A stretch of 24,277 nucleotides of DNA from a virus: positions 1 through 24,277 of IMG/VR virus record IMGVR_UViG_3300028920_000262. The stretch is one strand, 5' to 3'. Made by a program: the position numbers and the translations under genes. The notes beneath the pieces were generated by a model. It saw nothing but the letters and a program-made list of their open reading frames with translations. It made no database searches and was not told the origin of the DNA. The stretch's first letter is position 1; each line of letters starts with the position of its first letter. Below, piece after piece: positions 1 to 4,578 of this stretch.

Positions 1-118
1 CCCACTGCCAGTATGGAACGGTTCCTACTGGTGCGAGATCTTCGAGAAGGTTAGCCACCTCTCTAGCATTTGAGTTAGGCCCACCGAATACTTTTATTTG
101 CGTGAGTGCTGGTTCCAT
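1..118 (-). CDS. Hypothetical protein, N-terminal part (runs off the window)
   Basis: A minus-strand reading frame opens at an ATG at 118-116 and stays open to base 1, giving 39 residues beginning MEPALTQIKVFGGPNSNARE. The start overlaps the stop of the upstream gene by one base (TAATG), and an AGGAG lies about 10 bases upstream, inside the end of that gene. These features indicate translational coupling. I do not recognise the product, and too little is visible to assign a fold. Confidence 0.6.
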   Translation of the reverse strand, partial: MEPALTQIKVFGGPNSNAREVANLLEDLAPVGTVPYWQW

Positions 119-381
119 TAGACTGTGGCTCCTATCTGTGGTGATATGCGTGATTTGAGAAGTGGCGTCTGTCCGCTCTTCTTCTTGTTCTTGATCCGTT
201 CGAGCTCCCTTCGTAAGAGCTCGCCTTTAGTCACTTTCTCGACCAGGATTGGCATTATCGCCTGTGGCGGTTTCTCTCCGAGCAGCGCGACTGCCCTTTC
301 GTACTGTTCGGCCCAAGCTTTCGGGCCGATAGGTGTTGGCTTTCCATCTTGCAAGCCGTACCACTGAACGATGTAGAACAT
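118..381 (-). CDS. Hypothetical protein, 87 aa
   Basis: A short leftward gene with an excellent ribosome binding site: AAAGGAG followed by AAAGAGA and the ATG. The protein starts MFYIVQWYGLQDGKPTPIG and has a basic, probably helical C-terminal half with the run RIKNKKK near residues 62-68. No known domain or catalytic motif is evident. It is followed without a gap by another coupled leftward ORF, so the two likely share a transcript. Its leftward orientation, opposite to the packaging genes, and its small size fit the early region of a phage, where such proteins are often host-takeover or accessory factors; that role is inference only. The overlapping plus-strand frame lacks a ribosome binding site and is taken as a shadow. 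Confidence 0.7.
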   Translation of the reverse strand: MFYIVQWYGLQDGKPTPIGPKAWAEQYERAVALLGEKPPQAIMPILVEKVTKGELLRRELERIKNKKKSGQTPLLKSRISPQIGATV

Positions 382-424
382 TCTCTTTCTCCTTTCTATG
401 TAGTTTGTGTTGATACTGAGTGTT

Positions 425-603
425 CTACTTCAGCGCGCTATAGTGCTTGGATATACTTCAGTGTGCCTACTCCAGCGCGCTTCGCTTGCCTGTCTGTGAG
501 ATGTTGGCCGCGGTAGGTCTCTTCACCATGCGATGCCTACTCTAGTTTCAGCTGCGACTTGTTAGCTGTAGGACGGCCTTATCTTTGGACCTACTCTAGC
601 GAC
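425..603. repeat. Degenerate direct repeats, core CCTACTCNAGC
   Basis: Five related units are visible on the plus strand: CTACTTCAGCGCGCT at 425-439, ATACTTCAGTGTGC at 453-466, CCTACTCCAGCGCGCT at 466-481, CCTACTCTAG at 536-545 and CCTACTCTAGCGACC at 590-604. Spacing is irregular. The AGCGCGCT cores at 432-439 and 474-481 are self-complementary and could pair. The units lie in the upstream region of the leftward gene that starts at 381. A further CCTACTCC occurs at 2186-2193 in the other intergenic region. Confidence 0.4.
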
Positions 604-671
604 CTGCGGTCGTCTATCTAATGCTTTGTGAGTTGGCTTCTCCTTCTTCCACGTCCTGAGATCGCCGCTGG

Positions 672-930
672 ATTTGTAGCCCCTAGCCCCTAGCTCCACC
701 CATGCCCAAATCCTTTTTCGTGTGACACAGTTGAACACTTTGAGCGAGCCGATTTCTCTGAAACGGTTTCTCTGATCGCTCTCAAAGATCTCTCTTCAGA
801 AATATTTTTCTACTGAGAGAGTCCTTCTAAAAAATTTTTTACTTAGAACAGACTCACTGAACGCTCTCAACTTTGTAACACGGAATCAGATTTGGGCCCC
901 CCATAGAGCTAGCAGCTAGGGGCTACAAAT
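672..930. repeat. Large imperfect inverted repeat (arms 672-733 and 867-930)
   Basis: The left arm starts ATTTGTAGCCCCTAGC, and the reverse complement of the right arm starts with the same 16 bases. Both then share CTAGCTC, GCCCAAATC, CGTGT and AGTTGA in the same order, separated by short mismatched stretches of similar length. The arms are about 62-64 bases long and enclose about 133 bases. The inner segment has its own imperfect hairpins (CTTTGAGCGA with TCGCTCTCAAAG, and CTCTCTTCAG with CTGAGAGAG) and an A6T6 tract. The arms could form a cruciform or a long RNA hairpin, or be two opposed copies of a regulatory site. Confidence 0.75.
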
Positions 931-1004
931 AAAAATGGTGTTACACAGTTCAAAACGCTAGCTTGTGCTGAGAAGTGAAAAGCGCTCACAGAGCGCAAAA
1001 GAGA

Positions 1005-1039
1005 AAGGGGACCGAGCAAGTCTGTAACTCGGTCCCCTT
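1005..1039 (-). terminator. Intrinsic terminator of the leftward 66-aa gene
   Basis: AAGGGGACCGAG at 1005-1016 pairs perfectly over 12 bases with CTCGGTCCCCTT at 1028-1039 around an 11-base loop. Read leftward, the stem is followed by a T-rich stretch (TTTCTCTTTTGCG). It sits immediately after the stop codon of the leftward gene at 1045-1245. Confidence 0.85.
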
Positions 1040-1044
1040 AGGCG

Positions 1045-1245
1045 CTACAGGATAGAATCAATCGTGAAGCCGTGCGTCGGGACGCTTGCAACAATCTGGC
1101 TTGCGATACACTCACCGCTTTCGATGTCCCAGAAACGCTGCACGATCTCGAGACACGTTCCATCTCCCTCACCGCTCGTGCCGACATGATAGTCAACATG
1201 CACAGCTCCGTCGAGACTCATCTCGTAGGTTTTGTCTTCAGGCAT
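1045..1245 (-). CDS. Hypothetical acidic protein, 66 aa
   Basis: A small leftward gene with an AGAAGGAG ribosome binding site eight bases before its ATG and a strong intrinsic terminator directly after its stop. The protein begins MPEDKTYEMSLDGAVHVDYH and is acidic, with alternating hydrophobic and polar residues suggesting a small beta or alpha/beta domain. It has two cysteines (about residues 31 and 46) and no recognisable family motif. A perfect 6-bp hairpin (CTGTAG-TAAG-CTACAG, 1284-1299) lies in its upstream region between it and the preceding terminator. The gene therefore probably has its own promoter, although I could not pick out a clear one. Function unknown. Confidence 0.75.
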   Translation of the reverse strand: MPEDKTYEMSLDGAVHVDYHVGTSGEGDGTCLEIVQRFWDIESGECIASQIVASVPTHGFTIDSIL

Positions 1246-1325
1246 GATAGGTACTCCTTCTGAGATTGGAATTATGGCTTGGCCTGTAGTAAGCTACAGA
1301 CTCTAAGCTCCATGATAAACGAAAA

Positions 1326-1356
1326 GGGACCGGAGCCATTTTCTAGCTCCGGTCCC
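1326..1356 (-). terminator. Intrinsic terminator of the leftward 145-aa gene
   Basis: GGGACCGGAGC at 1326-1336 pairs perfectly with GCTCCGGTCCC at 1346-1356 around a 9-base loop. Read leftward it is followed by TTTTCGTTTATC. Its GGGACCG-GAG core resembles that of the terminator at 1005-1039, so the two are probably related copies. Confidence 0.85.
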
Positions 1357-1369
1357 AAGGTTGGAACGC

Positions 1370-1807
1370 TTAAGCTTCCATCATCGCTTTCATCATCTCG
1401 AGCGCTCGGGCTTGCTGCTCGGGCGACAGCTTCGAGAAATCCTTGATAGCCTTTTCCGGTGTCGGGACGGCCGTTGAGCGGGACAGCTTTTTGAACGTTG
1501 CGAGATCGATCGTGACGATCTCGCCGTCGTTCAAATCCTCGCGTTCGATACGTTCGCGCAACGTGGGAGCAAACGCGATAATGACACCTTCAAGCATCGC
1601 GGTGTAAGCATCGACCGAAAACTGCTTTTTGGCTTGCTCGAGAAGCCCCAACTGGTCTTGGACAACGATATTGACCTTGCGGGAATAATTGTCCTTCAAC
1701 GCCTTTTGATCCTCGGGGCTCGCGCTTTTGAACAGCTCCCGATCGTCCGCATTCCATCTAGCTTTCTCAAGCGTAACGCGACGGTTTTCGAAACGGATTG
1801 TAGCCAT
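1370..1807 (-). CDS. Hypothetical helical protein, 145 aa
   Basis: The frame is open further upstream to an ATG at 1978, but the ATG at 1807 is the better start. It has GGGAGA a few bases upstream, and the extra 57 residues would be read across two strong hairpins and a likely -10 box. The protein starts MATIRFENRRVTLEKARW. It is charged and mostly helical, with a central hydrophobic segment (about residues 67-82) too polar at its ends to be a clear membrane helix, and a Met-rich helical C-terminus. No known domain is recognised. It is the rightmost leftward gene, facing the divergent control region, and is closed by its own terminator. That position fits an early-expressed phage protein, possibly a nucleic-acid or host-factor binding protein; function unknown. 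Confidence 0.75.
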   Translation of the reverse strand: MATIRFENRRVTLEKARWNADDRELFKSASPEDQKALKDNYSRKVNIVVQDQLGLLEQAKKQFSVDAYTAMLEGVIIAFAPTLRERIEREDLNDGEIVTIDLATFKKLSRSTAVPTPEKAIKDFSKLSPEQQARALEMMKAMMEA

Positions 1808-1832
1808 GGTTTTTCTCCCATGATATGGTATA

Positions 1833-1930
1833 GCAAGCCATAAGGGCTTGCCTTTGCGCCGTTGTGGTCCTGATGTCAAAGAGCAACCGGAGCGGTAAAG
1901 CTGCACGGGCTTCCCGTGCTCCGGATTATA
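1833..1930 (-). promoter_or_regulatory. Putative promoter -10 box and structured leader of the 145-aa leftward gene
   Basis: Read leftward, TATAAT occurs at 1930-1925 without a good -35 hexamer at standard spacing. The predicted leader then holds GCACGGG/CCCGTGC (1903-1909 with 1913-1919, loop of 3), an overlapping outer pairing CCGGAGC/GCTCCGG (1887-1893 with 1918-1924), and a perfect GCAAGCC/GGCTTGC hairpin (1833-1839 with 1845-1851) just before the ribosome binding site. The hairpins are clear; their use as a promoter leader is inferred. Confidence 0.35.
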
Positions 1931-1989
1931 TGCGATTCTTGCCAATCCCCTCGCATGATGCGGGCCAACTAATGCCAATACGTAAACCG

Positions 1990-2140
1990 TTGATTTTATT
2001 GGATTTACATCAATCGAGTTTTCACGATCGTCAAATATTTGACGTTACCTTTCAAACGTATCGTTTGCACAATACTGATTTCATTGGATTTACCTGCGTC
2101 AAAAAACCGTCGCTCCATTTGTCAAAACATTGACGCTTAC
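1990..2140. repeat. Tandemly duplicated regulatory-like module with palindromes
   Basis: TTGATTTTATTGGATTTAC (1990-2008) recurs as CTGATTTCATTGGATTTAC (2075-2093), 17 of 19 matching and 85 bases apart. Each copy is followed 21-27 bases later by a GTCAAA-type site: the perfect 16-bp palindrome CGTCAAATATTTGACG (2029-2044), and the imperfect GTCAAAACATTGACG (2121-2135). Between them lies another dyad, CAAACG-TAT-CGTTTG (2053-2067). The arrangement looks like paired protein-binding sites, such as repressor operators or replication iterons. Confidence 0.55.
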
Positions 2141-2306
2141 ATTCCTGCGGTTTAGCGACAACAAACCAGTTGGTAAGACAACGAACCTACTCCATCTCAA
2201 ACAAACTAAGTTGTCACGCCTCCAGCCTGCACCCGAGCTAGTCCTAACAGCCCACGTTCCCGTCTTGCCACTTCTAGCTGCGTTCGTTCCTGCGACCTAA
2301 CAAGTT

Positions 2307-2324
2307 GGGTGGGTGGGCTCGGGG
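2307..2324 (+). other. G-quadruplex motif
   Basis: GGGTGGGTGGGCTCGGGG on the plus strand has four G runs separated by loops of 1, 1 and 3 bases. This pattern is known to form very stable parallel quadruplexes in vitro. It is about 190 bases upstream of the rightward promoter, in a non-coding context. Confidence 0.6.
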
Positions 2325-2416
2325 AACGGAGATTCCATGCATTCCCCCCAAGACTTTATAGAAAATACGCCTATCTAAACCAATGGATTAACTTTCAACT
2401 TCGGGACGATAAGTGT

Positions 2417-2441
2417 GGAACATTTTATTACACAGTTGCGG
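2417..2441 (+). promoter_or_regulatory. Conserved phage intergenic motif, copy before the TerS operon
   Basis: CATTTTATTACACAGTTG (2421-2438) matches 16 of 18 positions with the copy before the portal gene (7990-8007). The flanking bases (AAC before, GG after) are shared too, giving 21 of 25 matches. GTGGAA (2415-2420) and TTACAC (2428-2433) form a one-mismatch dyad. The site lies about 75 bases upstream of the -35 box. Confidence 0.55.
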
Positions 2442-2494
2442 GCGAGATCTTAAAAAATTTTTTCTACCAACAAAATACATTGTCTGTAGATGGG

Positions 2495-2543
2495 AAAATA
2501 TTATAAATTATAGCTTGACTTTCCAGACTGATTCTAGTATAAT
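2495..2543 (+). promoter_or_regulatory. Strong sigma70-type promoter for the packaging operon
   Basis: TTGACT (2515-2520) and TATAAT (2538-2543) are separated by exactly 17 bases and preceded by an A/T-only run resembling an UP element (2495-2511). Transcription would start near 2550, just before the GTG of the TerS-like gene at 2572. It reads into the rightward genes and indicates use of host housekeeping RNA polymerase. Confidence 0.85.
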
Positions 2544-2571
2544 CGCGTAAACAATGGGAGAGTAAAAGATC

Positions 2572-3126
2572 GTGGCCACAACTTGGACAATTCAGCAATG
2601 CCGTCAGCAGCATAAGGAGATCAATCGGCTGGCTACTGCAGGCTATAAAGATAAAGAGATTGCTGATATGTTGCACATAGCGCCTGCGACTGTCCGGAAT
2701 ACTCTTGCGAGTCCTGTGACAGCGGAGCATAGACGAGAGCTGGAAGCTATGCGGGATGCAGCGACAGTGGATATAGCCAAAGATATTAAGTTGATGGCTC
2801 CTGCGGCGCTTGAGATCCTGAATAATATGATCCACTCGGAAGATACACAGAATGCTGTTAAGGCCAAAGTGTGTCTCTCGATATTGGATCGGGCTGGCTA
2901 CGGACCTGTGCAGAAGATGGAAACGCTGAATGCAAATGTCCACATAACGGCACATGATCTGAATGAGATAAAAGCGCGTGCGAGGACAATGGGAATCTTG
3001 CAAAAAGAGGAGAAGAGTGATGAAAGAACGATTGCTGGAACTGTTCACAAAGAAGACGACGATCGCGAGCCTGGGATTGATAGCAGTGGGCCTACTGATG
3101 TTGTTCGGGGTGAAACTTCCGGATAA
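2572..3126 (+). CDS. Terminase small subunit-like HTH protein
   Basis: This is the first gene after the strong promoter, using a GTG start with GGGAG 11 bases upstream; an ATG 18 bases earlier is followed at once by a stop. The N-terminal 50 residues contain a helix-turn-helix (AGYKDKEIADMLHIAPATV, about residues 23-41) of the kind used by small terminase subunits to bind the packaging site. A helical middle follows, ending in ILDRAGYGP (about residues 103-111), a motif I associate with phage TerS-like proteins. The C-terminus is hydrophilic and overlaps the next gene by 107 bases. Its role would be to recognise phage DNA and deliver it to TerL. The 184-aa length fits TerS. A transcriptional regulator with a similar HTH is the main alternative. 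Confidence 0.7.
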   Translation: MATTWTIQQCRQQHKEINRLATAGYKDKEIADMLHIAPATVRNTLASPVTAEHRRELEAMRDAATVDIAKDIKLMAPAALEILNNMIHSEDTQNAVKAKVCLSILDRAGYGPVQKMETLNANVHITAHDLNEIKARARTMGILQKEEKSDERTIAGTVHKEDDDREPGIDSSGPTDVVRGETSG

Positions 3127-3259
3127 CGTGGCTGAGGGTGGGGTTACTGCTGGAATTGGTCTCGTGACTTTGTTTATACGTCTCGCGCTGCTGAAGATGA
3201 CACAAGTTGTAAAAGAACAGCCCACCGAACTGGAGACCAACCGTGAAGACTCTCGCTAG
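3020..3259 (+). CDS. Small two-helix membrane protein, holin-like
   Basis: Starts at the ATG at 3020, which has GAGGAG nine bases upstream; the longer frame from a GTG at 2978 lacks this and has a very basic unlikely N-terminus. The 79-aa product begins MKERLLELFTKKTTIASLGL. It has two hydrophobic segments (about residues 12-30 and 37-54) with a short loop between them and a charged C-terminal tail. Phage holins of this size often have this architecture, and the following genes look like lysis accessory proteins. No endolysin is seen nearby, so the lysis role is inference. The first 107 bases lie inside the end of the TerS-like gene in another frame. Confidence 0.6.
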   Translation: MKERLLELFTKKTTIASLGLIAVGLLMLFGVKLPDNVAEGGVTAGIGLVTLFIRLALLKMTQVVKEQPTELETNREDSR

Positions 3260-3590
3260 ACGCTCTCTCCGCTCGACTCTTCTCCTCATTGGATTCCTGC
3301 CAACTCTCCTGATGGTGGGCTGTTCTACTTTCTCCATGCAAGGTCTGGATAGTACGGGGAAGGTTACTTGGTTAGTTGAAGAGAGTGGCGCACCGTTGCT
3401 TAGTAGAACTGCTGACTTCAGCATTACGACTACGAGAACTGATCCAGTGACGGGAGTAGTTGAGACTACTACGATTGGCCGGAACACGGATGAGAATGCG
3501 AGTGGTCAGGTTGAGATGATGAAGGGCATGATGCAGATTATGCAGATGCTCCTTAGTACGAAGATTGCACCAGCTACAGGAGTTAAGTAA
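3243..3590 (+). CDS. Putative lipoprotein (possible outer-membrane spanin)
   Basis: GTG start with GGAG seven bases upstream, overlapping the preceding gene by 17 bases. The 115-aa protein has a lipoprotein signal peptide: basic MKTLARRSLR, a hydrophobic stretch to residue 26 and a lipobox ending in Cys27 (LLMVGC). The mature part is short, rich in Thr and Ser (VTGVVETTTIGRNTD around residues 69-83), with a Met-rich amphipathic helix near the C-terminus. A small lipoprotein next to a membrane coiled-coil protein and a holin-like gene resembles the Rz1/o-spanin role of joining inner and outer membranes for lysis. It is longer than typical Rz1, and the order is the reverse of the usual Rz-Rz1, so an exclusion or other envelope lipoprotein is also possible. 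Confidence 0.6.
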   Translation: MKTLARRSLRSTLLLIGFLPTLLMVGCSTFSMQGLDSTGKVTWLVEESGAPLLSRTADFSITTTRTDPVTGVVETTTIGRNTDENASGQVEMMKGMMQIMQMLLSTKIAPATGVK

Positions 3591-3878
3591 ATGTCTTTGC
3601 CTGAATGGTGGAAACTGGCAGCTCTGGGAATCTTTATAGCAGGTGTTATCTTCCAGGCTGGCTCGTTTTGGATGGGGACTAAGGCGGCGGATAAGTATCA
3701 GGCTGCAGCTTTGAAGCAACTGACAGAAGCCCAGCAGCGAGCTTCTTCACAGCTGAAGACGGCCATAGATTCGCTGAATATGACCGTGGCGAATTTGCAG
3801 GGATGGCTCAACGATATGAATGACCGCCTGAAAAAACTCGAGATTTGTCATAATAAGCGCCATCCGGAGGATATGTGA
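3591..3878 (+). CDS. Membrane-anchored coiled-coil protein (possible i-spanin, Rz-like)
   Basis: Begins directly after the stop of the lipoprotein gene, with AGGAG eight bases before its ATG. The 95-aa product has one N-terminal membrane helix (LAALGIFIAGVIFQAGSFW, about residues 9-27). A long amphipathic, Gln/Leu-rich helix follows to about residue 86, predicted as coiled coil, and the C-terminus is basic (CHNKRHPEDM). An N-terminal anchor plus periplasmic coiled coil is the architecture of Rz-type inner-membrane spanins, and the lipoprotein upstream would be the partner. The function is inferred from architecture and neighbourhood, not from sequence identity. Confidence 0.55.
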   Translation: MSLPEWWKLAALGIFIAGVIFQAGSFWMGTKAADKYQAAALKQLTEAQQRASSQLKTAIDSLNMTVANLQGWLNDMNDRLKKLEICHNKRHPEDM

Positions 3879-4576
3879 TGGGAGCAGGGTCGCTAAATCT
3901 GTATATCGATCAAGGTAGTACGTTTAACTTGCAGCTGTCGATGTTCAACTATCTGCATGAACCTGTAGATATGTGGAGCACAGAAGACGAACTTCCGCTG
4001 TGGATCGTGCGAGCGTATATCAGGCAGCGTTATAGTAGCGACGAAGTTGCTGTTCGGCTGACAGTTGGAAATGGTAACATTGAGTTCCAGCCTAATGAAG
4101 ATACTGGGATCTTTACCATAACACTTGGCTCAGATGACACGGACCTTCTTGACTTTCGCTCGGGTGTGTGGGATCTGGAAATGGTTCCCGTCGTTCCTGC
4201 GTTGTGTGATGAGATTGAAGTTCCTGGGGACATAGCCTCGATAATGTACGATACGACGGCGAAGACGTTGACTGCCGTTGCGAAAGATGTTGAGGGAGTT
4301 CCTACGTATCCTGAGGGGCTGTTTGAGAACTGGAGCGCTAACGATATCATCTTGCTGAATGATGCGGCACCGACACCAGATGTAATTGAGTACCACGATT
4401 TGTCTTCAGTTACTGAAGACGACAATGCGCGTAAAGTTCTCACGATGAAGAAGGCTCCTAGCACAAGTGGCTCAACACAGAGTGCGAAACTTACACAACT
4501 CTACCTCGACGAGACGGCGGTTATCCGTCTGGCTGAGGGTATCGTGATTGTATCTCCTGCGGCAACGAAAGACTAA
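3878..4576 (+). CDS. Phage virion-type beta protein, 232 aa
   Basis: The ATG at 3878 is preferred over the GTG one codon earlier because GGAGG (3866-3870) is seven bases from it; it overlaps the previous stop. The protein starts MGAGSLNLYIDQGSTFNLQL. It also has IRQRY, a DTGIFTITLGSDDT strand-turn and DFRSGVWDLEM before residue 105, then ends VIRLAEGIVIVSPAATKD. This set of features is shared by a widespread group of small phage structural proteins found near packaging and tail genes. Here an acidic insert of about 85-90 residues separates the two conserved halves, which is longer than I would expect for the group. Likely a virion or tail-associated protein; exact role unknown. Confidence 0.55.
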   Translation: MGAGSLNLYIDQGSTFNLQLSMFNYLHEPVDMWSTEDELPLWIVRAYIRQRYSSDEVAVRLTVGNGNIEFQPNEDTGIFTITLGSDDTDLLDFRSGVWDLEMVPVVPALCDEIEVPGDIASIMYDTTAKTLTAVAKDVEGVPTYPEGLFENWSANDIILLNDAAPTPDVIEYHDLSSVTEDDNARKVLTMKKAPSTSGSTQSAKLTQLYLDETAVIRLAEGIVIVSPAATKD

Positions 4577-4578
4577 CG

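Larger units (their letters stand above)
382..1044. other. Gene-free stretch in the leftward region
   Basis: No convincing ORF with a ribosome binding site is present on either strand, and no tRNA-like cloverleaf was recognised. The stretch holds degenerate CCTACTC-type repeats (425-603), a small hairpin at about 600-615, a large imperfect inverted repeat (672-930), a central A/T-rich part with an A6T6 tract (828-840), a further TTACACAGTT motif at 941-950, and a terminator for the gene to its right. It may contain control sites, an untranslated RNA or a replication element; none of these is shown by sequence alone. Confidence 0.55.
1808..2571. other. Divergent intergenic control region
   Basis: This 764-base stretch separates the leftward genes from the rightward packaging and structural genes. 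No ORF in it has a credible ribosome binding site. It contains a structured leader and -10-like box for the leftward gene, a tandem-duplicated module with palindromes, a G-quadruplex motif, a conserved phage motif (2417-2441), an A6T6 tract (2451-2463) and a strong rightward promoter. The concentration of such elements and the AT-rich right end would suit a transcription switch or a replication origin; the sequence does not decide between them. Confidence 0.6.

Noticed and set aside
382-671. Search for tRNA genes in the left gene-free stretch
   Set aside because: No acceptor stem, anticodon arm and GTTCGA-type T loop could be found in register on either strand.
1864-2133. 89-residue plus-strand frame in the control region
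   Set aside because: No ribosome binding site; it crosses the hairpins, palindromes and the duplicated module, so regulatory constraint explains the sequence better.
2309-2506. 65-residue plus-strand frame in the control region
   Set aside because: It starts at a GTG inside the G-quadruplex motif, lacks a ribosome binding site and reads through the conserved motif and A6T6 tract.
3000-3010. Possible programmed frameshift at CAAAAAG near the end of the TerS-like gene
   Set aside because: The heptamer does not fit X-XXY-YYZ in the zero frame, and the downstream gene has its own ribosome binding site and ATG.
2464-3240. 258-residue minus-strand frame over the TerS-like and holin-like genes
   Set aside because: Lies antisense to two well-supported genes and to the promoter; composition (Ser/Arg/Ile/Cys-rich) is not protein-like.
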